NCBI GenBank assembly: GCA_021773565.1
Contig: JAJFJZ010000013.1
Coordinates: 248,001 to 312,000, forward strand
Length of the DNA stretch: 64,000 bases
Direction of reading: 5' to 3'
Source of the DNA: Gammaproteobacteria bacterium
Lineage (GTDB): Bacteria; Pseudomonadota; Gammaproteobacteria; Pseudomonadales; Azotimanducaceae
The notes under the pieces are model-generated. The model searched no databases. It was not told the DNA's origin and worked only from the letters and a program-made list of their open reading frames with translations. Numbering within the stretch: the first letter of the stretch is position 1; the number at the start of each line of letters is the position of its first letter. The position numbers were made by a program, and so were the translations under genes. Shown one piece after another: positions 36,257-45,616 of this stretch.

Positions 36257-36865
36257 ATGCATACAAATCCTGCCAGCAAAGAAAATGGGCTACAAAAAGC
36301 CAAAAGCGCGCGAACCAGAAATACCATCTGCGAGGCAACCGTTGCCTGCCTGGCAGAACTCGGCTATGCCGAAACTACCCTTAACAAAGTAGTCGAGCGG
36401 ACGAATCTGTCAAAGGGCGCATTGCAGCATCACTTTCCAAGCAAGGAATCCCTGATAACAGCAACCGCAGATTTTTTGCTGGAACGCGCCCTGCAGAGTG
36501 ATCATAAAGGAGACGCTGGCACGGTCGCCCAAAGATTGTTGGATACCTGGGTATATATGGTGCATACAAAGGCCTACCAGGCTTTGCTTGAAATTTTAAA
36601 CGCTGCGCGCACCGACAAAGGTTTGCAGCAAGTGATATCCCCACAGCTACACCAGTGGAATCGAAACATCGACGAACAGTCGCGGCAACTTTACAAATCT
36701 GTCAACGGTGATGATGACGATGTAATCACCCTGTTAATTATGAATCGCAGCTTGATGCGCGGGCTCGTCATTCAGGATATATATACCAATGACCCCGCAG
36801 CCAGTACAAAAGTAGTAAAGCGCTGGATTGAGTTGATCTCGCCCTTACTCACCCTACGCTCCTGA
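36257..36865 (+). CDS. TetR family transcriptional regulator
   Basis: A 202-residue repressor. The N-terminal helix-turn-helix (about residues 20-65) reads YAETTLNKVVERTNLSKGALQHHF followed by PSKESLI, the classical TetR signature. The C-terminal ligand-binding domain is all-helical. It is divergent from the 34947-36149 dehydrogenase operon and 16 bases upstream of the 36882-39152 dehydrogenase pair, so it probably controls both and senses an acyl-CoA or related intermediate. The ATG at 36257 is favoured by the family N-terminus although GGAGG is only 2 bases upstream; an in-frame GTG at 36206 would run through the palindrome. Confidence 0.87.
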   Translation: MHTNPASKENGLQKAKSARTRNTICEATVACLAELGYAETTLNKVVERTNLSKGALQHHFPSKESLITATADFLLERALQSDHKGDAGTVAQRLLDTWVYMVHTKAYQALLEILNAARTDKGLQQVISPQLHQWNRNIDEQSRQLYKSVNGDDDDVITLLIMNRSLMRGLVIQDIYTNDPAASTKVVKRWIELISPLLTLRS

Positions 36866-36881
36866 AGGAGGCAATAACCCA

Positions 36882-38078
36882 ATGGATCTCTCTTACAGCG
36901 CAGAACACGAAGCCTTTCGTCAGCAAGTTATCGCCTTTCTTAAAAAACACAAAACCCTCGCCCCGGTTGGGGCAGGTCTGCGTTCCGCAAAAACCCGTGA
37001 TTGGCAAGCCCTACTCATTGAACATGGTTACACCGCCAGAACCATTCCAAGGGAATATGGCGGATTCGGAGCTAAACCGGACCTGCTTAAAGGCAGAATA
37101 ATTGCAGAGGAATTTGCCCGTGCCCAGGTCCCGGGCGGTCTTTCAGGACAGGGTATTGCAATGCTGGTTCCCACACTATTGGAGCTGGGAACAGAAGAAC
37201 AAAAACAACAATTTATTCGTCCTACCCTGAGTGGTGAGATGATCTGGTGCCAGGGTTATTCCGAACCGGGCGCAGGTAGTGATCTGGCCAGCCTGAAAAC
37301 CAGTGCCGTGTTGGAGGGTGAAAACTGGCTGGTTAACGGACAAAAAATCTGGACCAGTACCGCTCAAATTGCAGACTGGATATTCTGCCTGGTCAGGACG
37401 GAACCGGATGCACCCAAACACAAGGGGATCTCCTTTTTATTGTTTAGAATGGACACCCCGGGAATTGAAGTTCGCCCCCTTGTAGATATGACAGGCCTGG
37501 CGAATTTTAACGAAACTTTTTTTACAGATGTGGTAGTTCCCAAAAACCAGATCGTTGGTTTCCGTGGAGAAGGTTGGCGTGTTGCCAACACAATCCTGGG
37601 TAATGAGCGCGACAGCCTTGGCAATCCCAATGCAACTCTTTCCAGGTTGAACGCGCTAATCAGGCTTATGAAGTCAGAAACGGTAGGCGGTATATCCCTG
37701 ATAAGCATGCCGGCCTACCGGGACAGATTGATGAAAATTCAGGGCCGGGTTATGGCGCTGCGCTTTAACGATATGCGCATACTTTCTGCCAAGCTCAACA
37801 GGAAAGACGCCTCTCTGGCCCGATTGATAGTAAAGCTGCAGGGCACTGAACTACGGCACGATCTGGAAGCACTCGCCATTGATGCCATGGGCGAAGCGGG
37901 ATTGTGCTTTGGCGAGAGCGACTACCTGCGAGACGGTGGATCATGGCAGTACCAGTACATGTATTTTCTCGGGCTCATTATCGGTGGAGGCACTTCACAG
38001 ATACAAAAAAACATTATCAGCGAGCGTGGTCTGGGCATGCCCAGAGAACCACGCGTAAATGCAAATACAGCCACATAG
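36882..38078 (+). CDS. Acyl-CoA dehydrogenase, long subunit type
   Basis: A 398-residue acyl-CoA dehydrogenase. Motifs: CQGYSEPGAGSDLASLKT for FAD and substrate, KIWTSTAQIADW, and LIIGGGTSQIQKNIISERGLG at the C-terminus. A Glu in GNERDSLG (Glu242) lies at the base position of FadE26/FadE28-like enzymes. A strong AAGGAGG precedes the ATG by about 10 bases. Its arrangement with the shorter dehydrogenase 12 bases downstream mirrors the pair on the other side of the TetR gene. Related pairs form alpha2beta2 enzymes acting on sterol or bile-acid side chains; the substrate here is not known. Confidence 0.88.
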   Translation: MDLSYSAEHEAFRQQVIAFLKKHKTLAPVGAGLRSAKTRDWQALLIEHGYTARTIPREYGGFGAKPDLLKGRIIAEEFARAQVPGGLSGQGIAMLVPTLLELGTEEQKQQFIRPTLSGEMIWCQGYSEPGAGSDLASLKTSAVLEGENWLVNGQKIWTSTAQIADWIFCLVRTEPDAPKHKGISFLLFRMDTPGIEVRPLVDMTGLANFNETFFTDVVVPKNQIVGFRGEGWRVANTILGNERDSLGNPNATLSRLNALIRLMKSETVGGISLISMPAYRDRLMKIQGRVMALRFNDMRILSAKLNRKDASLARLIVKLQGTELRHDLEALAIDAMGEAGLCFGESDYLRDGGSWQYQYMYFLGLIIGGGTSQIQKNIISERGLGMPREPRVNANTAT

Positions 38079-38090
38079 AAGAACACGCTT

Positions 38091-39152
38091 ATGGATTTTG
38101 GCCTATCAGAAGAACAAACCCTGTTACAGGACAGCGTAAACCGGTTTCTTGCGGATCAGGTTTCTTTGGACAAGGTCAGGCTATTCACTAAAAATGGCGA
38201 TACCGACAAGCAAATCTGGACCAGCCTATGCACTTTGGGACTGGGTGGAATCCTTATCCCGGAAGAATTGGGAGGCACAGGTTTAAGCCCAATGGACGCA
38301 ACGATTGTAGCAGAATGCCTTGGGTACCGTGTAACGCCTTCCAGTTTCCTTTCTACAGCAGTTATGGCTCCAGTCGCACTAATTGCGTCCAGCAAACGTG
38401 AGGATTTGCTGAGTGCAAGCGCCGAGGGAAATCATCAATTTGGGCTCGCGTTTTCCGAAGCCATTGGCTCACGAGACGGTTCCGGTCTTAACTGGGATGG
38501 AAATGTACTTGATGGCACAACCGTATTTGTACAGGATCTCAACGCCGATACCTTTCTTGTAGCAACAAAAGAGAAGCATCTTTTACTTGTAGACGCTAAA
38601 GCAACAGGTGTAGAAAAGGTAGAAGTACCGAACATCGATCAAACCAGAGTAATGGGTGCGCTGAGCTTTAAACGAAGTCCGGCTGAGTTGATTAGTGAAA
38701 ACATCGACGTCTATCACCAGGTATTGGACGCAGGCAGGGTTATGTTGGCGGCAGACACACTGGGTGCAGCACAGAATATGTTAAACCAGGCGGTCGCGTA
38801 CGCCGGCCAACGTGAACAATTCGATCGGGTAATAGCCTCATTTCAGGCGGTGAAACATATGTGTGCAGAAATGGTGGCCAATCTGGAGCCTTGCAGGGCA
38901 ATGGTATGGTATGCAGGGCATGCCTTAAATGAGGTAAAAGATGAAGCGCGGGTGACGGCATGCCACACCAAAGCACATTTGTCAGAAGTGGGACAGTTTG
39001 TAGCCAAAACCGCAACCGAAGTACACGGCGGTATGGGTTTCACCGATCTGGTAGGTCTGCACTACTGGTTTAAACGTATCGGTTATAATCGACAAATGTT
39101 GGGCAGCCCCGAACTGTTACGCGAAGAAGCAGCAAGCCTTCAGGATATGTAA
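38091..39152 (+). CDS. Acyl-CoA dehydrogenase, short subunit type
   Basis: A 353-residue member of the acyl-CoA dehydrogenase family. The C-terminal EVHGGMGFTDLVGLHYWFKR keeps the FAD-facing HGG motif, but the usual catalytic Glu position reads TDL, with Leu in place of Glu and Asp one residue earlier. The middle FAD-binding segment is also altered (AFSEAIGSRDGS). This is what is expected of the non-catalytic partner in heteromeric dehydrogenases. It begins 12 bases after the long subunit gene and is likely translated from the same message. Confidence 0.85.
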   Translation: MDFGLSEEQTLLQDSVNRFLADQVSLDKVRLFTKNGDTDKQIWTSLCTLGLGGILIPEELGGTGLSPMDATIVAECLGYRVTPSSFLSTAVMAPVALIASSKREDLLSASAEGNHQFGLAFSEAIGSRDGSGLNWDGNVLDGTTVFVQDLNADTFLVATKEKHLLLVDAKATGVEKVEVPNIDQTRVMGALSFKRSPAELISENIDVYHQVLDAGRVMLAADTLGAAQNMLNQAVAYAGQREQFDRVIASFQAVKHMCAEMVANLEPCRAMVWYAGHALNEVKDEARVTACHTKAHLSEVGQFVAKTATEVHGGMGFTDLVGLHYWFKRIGYNRQMLGSPELLREEAASLQDM

Positions 39153-39177
39153 TTTGCATGCACCAAATTTGATGGAG

Positions 39178-39996
39178 CTAAGCGCAAAGTATTTCATCTA
39201 TCACCTGTGCGAGTGAGGGGTCGGGTACATCTTTCAGGTCCGACATACGCCGATAAATTTCCGCTGCGGCCTGATGAAAACCTCCGGGCAAACCGCCGGA
39301 CTCAAATGTTTGGGAAATCTCGCGCATCTCCCCACTAAATCGCCAGGCCTTGGCAGCGCTACCTTTCGCTATCATCTCACTGCGCCCGGGCAAGTCAGGC
39401 TGGGAAATATTCCATTCGTTCAGCAATGCCTCTTCTACATTTTTCTCCTTTGCCAGTGCCCTGATTGCAAGAATCAATGCACCAATTCCTTTCGTATAGG
39501 CTGCATAACACATCTTCACGGACGAGGCAGCATTGGGACTATCATCCATACAGACTACTTCTAATACCGAGCCCTTAAACCAGCTTTGTACTTGCACACG
39601 ATTGGCACCGCTCAGGTATAAACGTGTAGTTCCCGGGGTGCGCGCGGGAGGTCCAATAATTCCACCATCTACATAGGCAGTGCCTATGATCTGCGCTACC
39701 CTTGTGGCTGTGTCTGGCGCTATGGCATTGGCATCCAGATACAGACCATTGAACCCACTGGCGCTGACCTGCTTTGCAACTGCTTCAGCTGCATCAGGCG
39801 GGCAAACTGACACGATTCCATCCATGTTTCCCAGTTGATTCAATGATCCAAGCTCATGAATATCGAGCGTACGCACACGATCGATTGTAGCCGGGCTTCT
39901 GCTCTTGTTTAGCCAGTACACGTCGTTTTGCGCAAATTTAAGAGCCGCTGCAATCGTAATTCCCATCGAACCGGGATTAAGAACCGCTATCTTCAT
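39178..39996 (-). CDS. NAD(P)-dependent beta-hydroxyacid dehydrogenase-like protein (DUF1932)
   Basis: A 272-residue oxidoreductase of the 6-phosphogluconate / 3-hydroxyisobutyrate dehydrogenase superfamily. The N-terminal Rossmann motif is unusual: VLNPGSMGITIAAAL in place of the standard GxGxMG. The C-terminal half (from about 170) matches the DUF1932 dimerisation domain (VKMCYAAYTKGIGALILA), which carries the catalytic-type Lys. The substrate is unknown. It is divergent from the TPP enzyme gene across 65 bases and convergent with the acyl-CoA dehydrogenase gene. Confidence 0.8.
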   Translation of the reverse strand: MKIAVLNPGSMGITIAAALKFAQNDVYWLNKSRSPATIDRVRTLDIHELGSLNQLGNMDGIVSVCPPDAAEAVAKQVSASGFNGLYLDANAIAPDTATRVAQIIGTAYVDGGIIGPPARTPGTTRLYLSGANRVQVQSWFKGSVLEVVCMDDSPNAASSVKMCYAAYTKGIGALILAIRALAKEKNVEEALLNEWNISQPDLPGRSEMIAKGSAAKAWRFSGEMREISQTFESGGLPGGFHQAAAEIYRRMSDLKDVPDPSLAQVIDEILCA

Positions 39997-40061
39997 ATCA
40001 CTCCCTACGTTTTTTACTTAATATGTATAACACGAAATTAAAACTTTAGGGGACGCAGACC

Positions 40062-41735
40062 ATGAATGTAGCGGAAGCTTTTGCCCAGGTTCTCAAAGCT
40101 GAAGGTTGTGAGTACCTGTTCTGTTTTCCTACCACACCCATCATGGAAGCCTGCTCGGAGGCAGGAATCAGACCGATCGTCACACGCCAGGAACGGGTAG
40201 CCGGAAATATGGCAGATGGGTATTCAAGGCAGAGCAATGGCAAACGCATTGGCGTTGTAAGCGTGCAACAAAGTGCCGGTGCAGAAAACGCCTTTGCCGG
40301 GCTTGCTCATGCCTATACAGATTCCAGCCCGGTTTTATTTGTACCGGGCAACTGGGCTAGCGAGGTATCGAGCCTACCGCCCAATTTTTCATCCGTTAAG
40401 AATTATGCACATGTGACCAAATGGGCTGATCAGATTCCGAATGCAAAAGGATTGTTACCCCGAATGCGTCGAGCATATACCAATTTAAAAAATGGGCGGC
40501 CACGGCCCGTGCTGTTGGAATTGCCGATCGATGTGGCACAACAACCACTTGAAAACTTTCAATACGAACCCATCGGTACATATCGCAGCGAGGCGGATTG
40601 GAAGGATATTGGCAAAGCCGTAGATCTATTAATGGCAGCACACAGCCCACTAATATGGGCAGGCCAGGGTTGTTTGTATGCAGAGGCTTCTACCGAGTTA
40701 ACAGAACTGGCCGAGTTAAGTGGTGCCCGGGTAACTACCAGTCTACTGGGGAAAAGTGCCATTAATGAAACCCATCCATTGGCGGTTGGAGCTGCCAGTT
40801 TTTCCAAAAATGCAGCCGTAGTAGACGCAATCGCAAGTGCCGACGTGGTTTTTGCAGTGGGTGCAAGCCTTGCCCGGGATTTTACAGCGGCCTATATTCC
40901 AGCGAAAGATAAAAATGGAGAGCGCAAAAAATTTATCCACTCCAATATTGAGGCGACCGACATTAATGCTTACTTTCCTGTAGATGTAGCCCTGATTGGC
41001 GATGCCCAACTGGTCTTGCGACAGATGATTAACGAAATCAAGGAAAGAAAAGCTGCAAGGGAAAAATCCGAGGTCACCAGCACCGAATTACTTATCGCAA
41101 CACAAAAGAAAGCCTGGACAAATGCCTGGGCAGAACAAATGCATAGTGATAAGCAACCACTCAATTTTTATCGTGTTATCCACGACTTTATGCAAACCTT
41201 TAATGCGGACGATACAGTAGTTTCTCATGAACCCGGTGGTACAAGAGATATGCTCGTACCAAATTATGAAGCCACCCTGCCCCGTTCCTATCTCGGGTGG
41301 GGGCATTCTACTCAACTCGGTTTTTCGCTCGGTGCCTGTATGGGCGCGAAGCTCGCAAGGCCTGAAAAACTGGTAGCAAATTTTATGGGCGAAGGCGCTA
41401 TTGGAATGGTTATGGGCGATCTGGAAACTTGTATACGCGAAGAAATCCCGTTAATGACCATTATTAATAACAACTCTATTATGGGGAATTACCAACGTAA
41501 CATTCCACGATCAGTGGAACTTTATAAAGCCAGCAGGATGTCCGGCGATTACGCCGAGGTTGCCAAGGCGCTCGGATTACATACTGAGCGTGTGGAACGA
41601 GCACAAGACCTCATACCAGCATACCTGCGGGCAGCAAAGGCAGTTAAGGAGGGCCAATCTGCCCTGATCGATGTCATTACCGCAACCCAGCCACTTATTC
41701 CTTACAACGGTGAATATCCTGACGACCTGGCATAG
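40062..41735 (+). CDS. Thiamine-diphosphate-dependent enzyme (acetolactate synthase-like)
   Basis: A 557-residue ThDP enzyme with the three-domain layout of the acetolactate synthase / benzoylformate decarboxylase family. The N-terminal pyrimidine-binding domain supplies Glu44 in TRQERVAGNMADGY. The central domain is nucleotide-binding-like (WAGQGCLY). The C-terminal pyrophosphate-binding domain has MGEGAIGMVMGDLET and then IINNNSIMGNYQ, the metal-binding GDG-NN motif in a modified GEG form. The first residues CFPTTPIMEA place it near the phenylglyoxylate or oxalyl-CoA-decarboxylase-like branch rather than true IlvB. Reaction unknown. Confidence 0.83.
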   Translation: MNVAEAFAQVLKAEGCEYLFCFPTTPIMEACSEAGIRPIVTRQERVAGNMADGYSRQSNGKRIGVVSVQQSAGAENAFAGLAHAYTDSSPVLFVPGNWASEVSSLPPNFSSVKNYAHVTKWADQIPNAKGLLPRMRRAYTNLKNGRPRPVLLELPIDVAQQPLENFQYEPIGTYRSEADWKDIGKAVDLLMAAHSPLIWAGQGCLYAEASTELTELAELSGARVTTSLLGKSAINETHPLAVGAASFSKNAAVVDAIASADVVFAVGASLARDFTAAYIPAKDKNGERKKFIHSNIEATDINAYFPVDVALIGDAQLVLRQMINEIKERKAAREKSEVTSTELLIATQKKAWTNAWAEQMHSDKQPLNFYRVIHDFMQTFNADDTVVSHEPGGTRDMLVPNYEATLPRSYLGWGHSTQLGFSLGACMGAKLARPEKLVANFMGEGAIGMVMGDLETCIREEIPLMTIINNNSIMGNYQRNIPRSVELYKASRMSGDYAEVAKALGLHTERVERAQDLIPAYLRAAKAVKEGQSALIDVITATQPLIPYNGEYPDDLA

Positions 41736-41742
41736 TTGGATA

Positions 41743-43227
41743 CTAGCGTGCGAGCATAAGCACAAGGCGGCCGGGCTCTGTTGAGGACTTAAAATGCAAG
41801 ATTAGATCCTCGCGATTATCGCTATCCAGTTCAGCTAGCAGGACAGAGTTTTCATCATCAGGCATGACCAGATCAAATTTTTGATAAGTGTTGGAGAATA
41901 AACCCGCACCCTCAATGCCTTCATATACGCGCAAGGCCGCTCGTCCCTGCTGAATGAGTAAATCGGAGCGTCCGTCTCCAGTTACATCAGCAATCAGTAC
42001 CGAAGGTACAAAGGCATCTCCTGTAGAAAGGTTAAACTCGACCTTTAGCTTACGGGTAACGTTGGGTTTTTCCGGATAGATGCCTTCGCGCATTTTATAG
42101 AAGCCCAGATCAATGGAGCTTGAACCGGTTAGCAGAGCCGCTATTATCTTCCCAAGGCCAAGATCTACGGAAAGAACCAACATGTCCTTCTGGCCGTCCG
42201 CATCGAAATCATGTTTTTGGATATCAAATTGCAAACCTCTGGAGCTGATTGAGGTATGCGCTTCAGCGGGAAATGCCGTATTGCCATCGGCAGCAATGTA
42301 GCCACGATGTATCTCATAGGTCGATTTTTTGCCAAACAGTGATTGCCCTTCCAACTTGAAGGTCATCAGATCGCTTATCCCATCCCCGTTCAGGTCATCC
42401 AGGGCAAATAACACTTTTTGTTCGGAATCATTTTCCTGCCCGTTTTCTCCCAGCTCGATAGAATACAAACCATCCGAATCAAAAATCACCTCACTGGCAT
42501 ATTTATGCCGGGTAAGAGAAAAGCCCCCGTCACCTTTTTGGGGGTAAACTTCAAAAACACCATCATTCCAAAACACCAGATCATCACGCCCATCCTGATT
42601 AAAATCAGTGGGGTACATGGAGCGCGGCTGGTACCAGGGATTGTCCTCGATAGTTATATTCATCATTGTCGGGGGACCGACAACCAGGGGTTCGGAAAAT
42701 GTCCCATCGGTTTTTTGCAGTAAAATCCGATATCCTTCAAAACCCGGAATCGCCAGGTCTTCCATACCGTCGTGGTTATAATCCTTACTGATTTCGATTT
42801 GTGGCAATTTCTTTTCAATGGCTACGTTGTAAATGGACTGTACTGCATGAAGCAAGGTTTCCTGTCCGGATGAGGGGTCCAGAATATTTAGCTTGCCACG
42901 CTCATACAGCAATATCCTGTCGACGCCGGCGATATTTATCAAATCGATAAATATCACCTGTTTACGAACAGGTATCTCAATTACTGAACGCCATGCCTGG
43001 TCTTCAAAACGAAAAATATTCAGGCTGCGATCATCGTCTGCGCTAACGGTGGCAACGATAAGATCCGCCCTAGAATTCGAATCTGTGGAGTTTTCGAACA
43101 AAAACCCGCTAAGCACGGTTTGATGCTTAGCCGTGGCGATATTTAGCGAATGCACCTCAAAATCGACCTGTGCATGCAACACGGCACTGGTGACCAGGAA
43201 AAAGATGATTAGCAGTAACTTTAACAT
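41743..43227 (-). CDS. Exported FG-GAP/VCBS repeat protein
   Basis: A 494-residue protein with a signal peptide (MLKLLLIIFFLVTSAVLHA). It contains six calcium-binding-type repeats in order: DYNHDGMEDLAI, DFNQDGRDDLVF, DLNGDGISDLM, DFDADGQKDMLV, DVTGDGRSDLLI and ELDSDNREDLIL. These define an integrin-alpha-like seven-bladed propeller that is exported. A role in surface adhesion or ligand binding is inferred. It is convergent with the TPP enzyme gene (7 bases apart) and divergent from the MscS gene. Confidence 0.85.
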   Translation of the reverse strand: MLKLLLIIFFLVTSAVLHAQVDFEVHSLNIATAKHQTVLSGFLFENSTDSNSRADLIVATVSADDDRSLNIFRFEDQAWRSVIEIPVRKQVIFIDLINIAGVDRILLYERGKLNILDPSSGQETLLHAVQSIYNVAIEKKLPQIEISKDYNHDGMEDLAIPGFEGYRILLQKTDGTFSEPLVVGPPTMMNITIEDNPWYQPRSMYPTDFNQDGRDDLVFWNDGVFEVYPQKGDGGFSLTRHKYASEVIFDSDGLYSIELGENGQENDSEQKVLFALDDLNGDGISDLMTFKLEGQSLFGKKSTYEIHRGYIAADGNTAFPAEAHTSISSRGLQFDIQKHDFDADGQKDMLVLSVDLGLGKIIAALLTGSSSIDLGFYKMREGIYPEKPNVTRKLKVEFNLSTGDAFVPSVLIADVTGDGRSDLLIQQGRAALRVYEGIEGAGLFSNTYQKFDLVMPDDENSVLLAELDSDNREDLILHFKSSTEPGRLVLMLAR

Positions 43228-43303
43228 TTACCAAAATACGCGTACACAGCAGCGTTTACTTTGTACGCTGGCTCCAGGTAGTGCAAGTTAATTACCGATT
43301 TCC

Positions 43304-43325
43304 AGCCTGCCGCTTTTACCAGGCT
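43304..43325. other. Small inverted repeat upstream of the MscS-like gene
   Basis: AGCCTG (43304-43309) and CAGGCT (43320-43325) form a perfect 6-base stem with a 10-base loop, 48 bases before the MscS start and inside the divergent intergenic region. It could be an operator half-site pair or a leader hairpin. No T-run follows, so it is not an obvious terminator. Confidence 0.3.
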
Positions 43326-43372
43326 CTGCTGCTATCATTGATTACGAAAAACGAGTAGCACAGGACGCGTCC

Positions 43373-44401
43373 ATGTTTGAAAATGTAATTGAACTGCTTC
43401 CGCTCGCACTGCCAGCGGGCATTACCATCGCGATAATACTGCTCGCTCTATGGACCGTGCGCAAAATTTATCCCGACCGGGCTGCAACCAGACTCGCACG
43501 GCAAGTTGGTATCGTGATCGTCGTGCTACTGGGACAAATTGCCCTCGTTCTGGCATTGCCTATTAGTTCAGAAACCACCGGGCAATTATTAAGCCTGTTT
43601 GGTATCGTGCTCACAGCCATTATTGCCCTGTCTTCCACAACTTTCGTTTCAAACGCAATGGCAGGAGTAATGTTACGAGCAGTAAACAGTTTTAGTGCGG
43701 GAGACTTCATCAAACTGGACGACTATTTTGGAAGAGTGACAGAAAAAGGTTTATTACACACAGAAATACAGACCGAAGACAGGGACCTGCTGACTTTACC
43801 CAACCTCTACGTCATAACGCACCCCGTGCGTGTGGTACACAGTTCCGGAACCCTGGTCAGTTGTGAAGTGTCGCTGGGCTATAATATTGACCGGCTGAGA
43901 ATATCAGAGTTGTTAAAAGAAGCGGCAACAGATGCGAATCTGGATGAACCCTTTGTCCGCATCACCAACTTGGGGGATTATGCAGTGAGCTACCAGGTTT
44001 CCGGATTTCTGGAAAATGTAGATAGCCTAGTCAGTCGACGAACCGAATTGCGTGCAAAAGTACTGGATCGATTACACGGCGCAGAAATAGAAATTGTGTC
44101 CCCAACAGTAATGCTGCAACGTCCGCTGCCGGTCGACGCAGCGCTGGTGCCCCCCTTCAGGTACTCAAAAACTGCTGAGGAGGCCAGTTCCGCAGAAGAC
44201 CTTATGTTCGACAAGGCAAAATTGGCATCCAGAATCGAAAATTTCCAGAACCAGCGAGATCAGCTCGAGTTGGACATAGATCAGTATGAAAAAGATCTGG
44301 CTAAATCGGATGATTCTACACGCCACGAGCTGGAGCTGGAGATCGCCTGGCGTAAACGACAGGTCATTTCCCTGAATGCCTTATTGGAAAAACCCGATTG
44401 A
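43373..44401 (+). CDS. MscS family mechanosensitive ion channel
   Basis: A 342-residue membrane protein. Three hydrophobic segments lead to the pore-lining helix and the beta domain: STTFVSNAMAGVMLRAV, FSAGDFIKLDDYFGRVTEKG, and LTLPNLYVITHPVRVVH. These are the standard MscS marks; such channels release solutes on osmotic downshock. The C-terminal 70 residues are a charged coiled coil (RIENFQNQRDQLELDIDQYE), an extension not present in E. coli MscS. AGGA lies 7 bases before the ATG. Confidence 0.9.
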   Translation: MFENVIELLPLALPAGITIAIILLALWTVRKIYPDRAATRLARQVGIVIVVLLGQIALVLALPISSETTGQLLSLFGIVLTAIIALSSTTFVSNAMAGVMLRAVNSFSAGDFIKLDDYFGRVTEKGLLHTEIQTEDRDLLTLPNLYVITHPVRVVHSSGTLVSCEVSLGYNIDRLRISELLKEAATDANLDEPFVRITNLGDYAVSYQVSGFLENVDSLVSRRTELRAKVLDRLHGAEIEIVSPTVMLQRPLPVDAALVPPFRYSKTAEEASSAEDLMFDKAKLASRIENFQNQRDQLELDIDQYEKDLAKSDDSTRHELELEIAWRKRQVISLNALLEKPD

Positions 44402-44581
44402 GTAGAAGCAGATGAGGGTTGATCAAAACAACGCGAATATAGTGAATTACAACTATCTACACTTGATATTAAATCTTGATTAATTACACAACCCATTGTT
44501 TTTATTGAGTATGTGTATTTGGCCTTAATCTTGCAGACTTTAAGGTGCAATTTAACTAAACCCCAGGACCAGGCAATAACT

Positions 44582-45037
44582 ATGCAACAGCAAACAAGAG
44601 ACCGACTCAGCAACCCCAGCCTATGGAAGCGCGCGCTTTATATGCTGATATTCTCCATCATCCGTGCGCTTGCGGAAGGAGTGGTCACACTGGTAGCGAT
44701 ATTCCAGTTTATTACCCTACTGGTTACCGGCAGTGCAAATGAGCCACTGCTCAAGTTTGGTACCAATCTAAGCGCCTATATTTACCAGATTATGCAATTC
44801 CTCACATTTAACACGGAAGAATATGCTTTTCCTTTCTCGGACTGGCCGGACGAGCAATACGACATCAACAATTGCTGGATTGACCAGGGCGATGAGTTTG
44901 AGGAAGTAGACGCCGAATACGAGGAAGAGGAAGACGTAGAAGTAGAGGAAACCGAGCCTGTTGTATCAGAACAGGCAGATGCAGATAAATCTGAATCTGA
45001 TGAGCAAGGGTCCAAAGACGCTGACCCGAAAGCCTGA
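44582..45037 (+). CDS. DUF4389 family membrane protein with acidic tail
   Basis: A 151-residue protein. The N-terminal half matches DUF4389: two hydrophobic segments (YMLIFSIIRALAEGVVTLVA and FQFITLLVTG) and the motif FPFSDWP. The C-terminal third is extremely acidic, rich in Glu and Asp (for example EEVDAEYEEEEDVEVEETE), and likely disordered. The chosen ATG at 44582 is preceded by CAGG; an in-frame start at 44513 is rejected. The 180-base gap before it is AT-rich and probably carries a promoter. Function unknown. Confidence 0.75.
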   Translation: MQQQTRDRLSNPSLWKRALYMLIFSIIRALAEGVVTLVAIFQFITLLVTGSANEPLLKFGTNLSAYIYQIMQFLTFNTEEYAFPFSDWPDEQYDINNCWIDQGDEFEEVDAEYEEEEDVEVEETEPVVSEQADADKSESDEQGSKDADPKA

Positions 45038-45075
45038 GTCGTGTATATTTCCCGTTTTACCCCTGGTAAGCATGG

Positions 45076-45594
45076 ATGTCTTTACGCTACACCACAGTTT
45101 TGTGTTTGTTTGCGCTTGCAGGCTGTGTAGCTTCCCCTACACCGCAGCCTGCAAACCATAACACTGAAAACTTCCAATTTTCGGCAATGCTGGGAAACGG
45201 ACTCTTGTTATCGGGTCACCTGCCAGATGAAGCTGCCAAAAACAGTTTGATGAATCTGGCAGAGTCAATTTTCCCGGATACAACGATCACTAATAATATG
45301 CGTTCAAATGGAGCATCCGCGTCAGGCTGGCACAGAACTACCCGATGGGGTTTGTCCTCGCTGTCAAAGTTGGAGAGTGGCAATCTTGAGATCATTGATC
45401 ACACTCTGAGCCTGAGTGGTCGCGCTGCAAGTGCAGAGATCAAGGCCCAGCTCGAGGCTGCAACTATCGGCTTGAAAGCTGAAATTAAAGCAACGATGCA
45501 AATCACGGTCAATCCGGCAAACCAGGAAGCACAAATCACTCGCTTTGAGAACCATGGCACGCATAATGACTTCAATGCCATGCATCATCGGTAA
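45076..45594 (+). CDS. BON-like lipoprotein
   Basis: A 172-residue lipoprotein. The N-terminus has a lipobox, CLFALAGC, with the lipidated Cys at 17. Two similar modules follow, one around LSGHLPDEAAKNSLMNLAE and one around LSLSGRAASAEIKAQLE; both follow the alternating pattern of BON-type or OmpATb-like domains. It should be anchored in the outer membrane or periplasm. It begins 38 bases after the DUF4389 stop. Function unknown. Confidence 0.7.
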   Translation: MSLRYTTVLCLFALAGCVASPTPQPANHNTENFQFSAMLGNGLLLSGHLPDEAAKNSLMNLAESIFPDTTITNNMRSNGASASGWHRTTRWGLSSLSKLESGNLEIIDHTLSLSGRAASAEIKAQLEAATIGLKAEIKATMQITVNPANQEAQITRFENHGTHNDFNAMHHR

Positions 45595-45616
45595 GTTTCC
45601 ACAGACTTTTTAAGAA

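Noticed and set aside
44782-45015. Minus-strand serine-rich open frame
   Set aside because: It is the reverse of the acidic tail of the DUF4389 gene; Glu/Asp codons read backwards give Ser-rich sequence.
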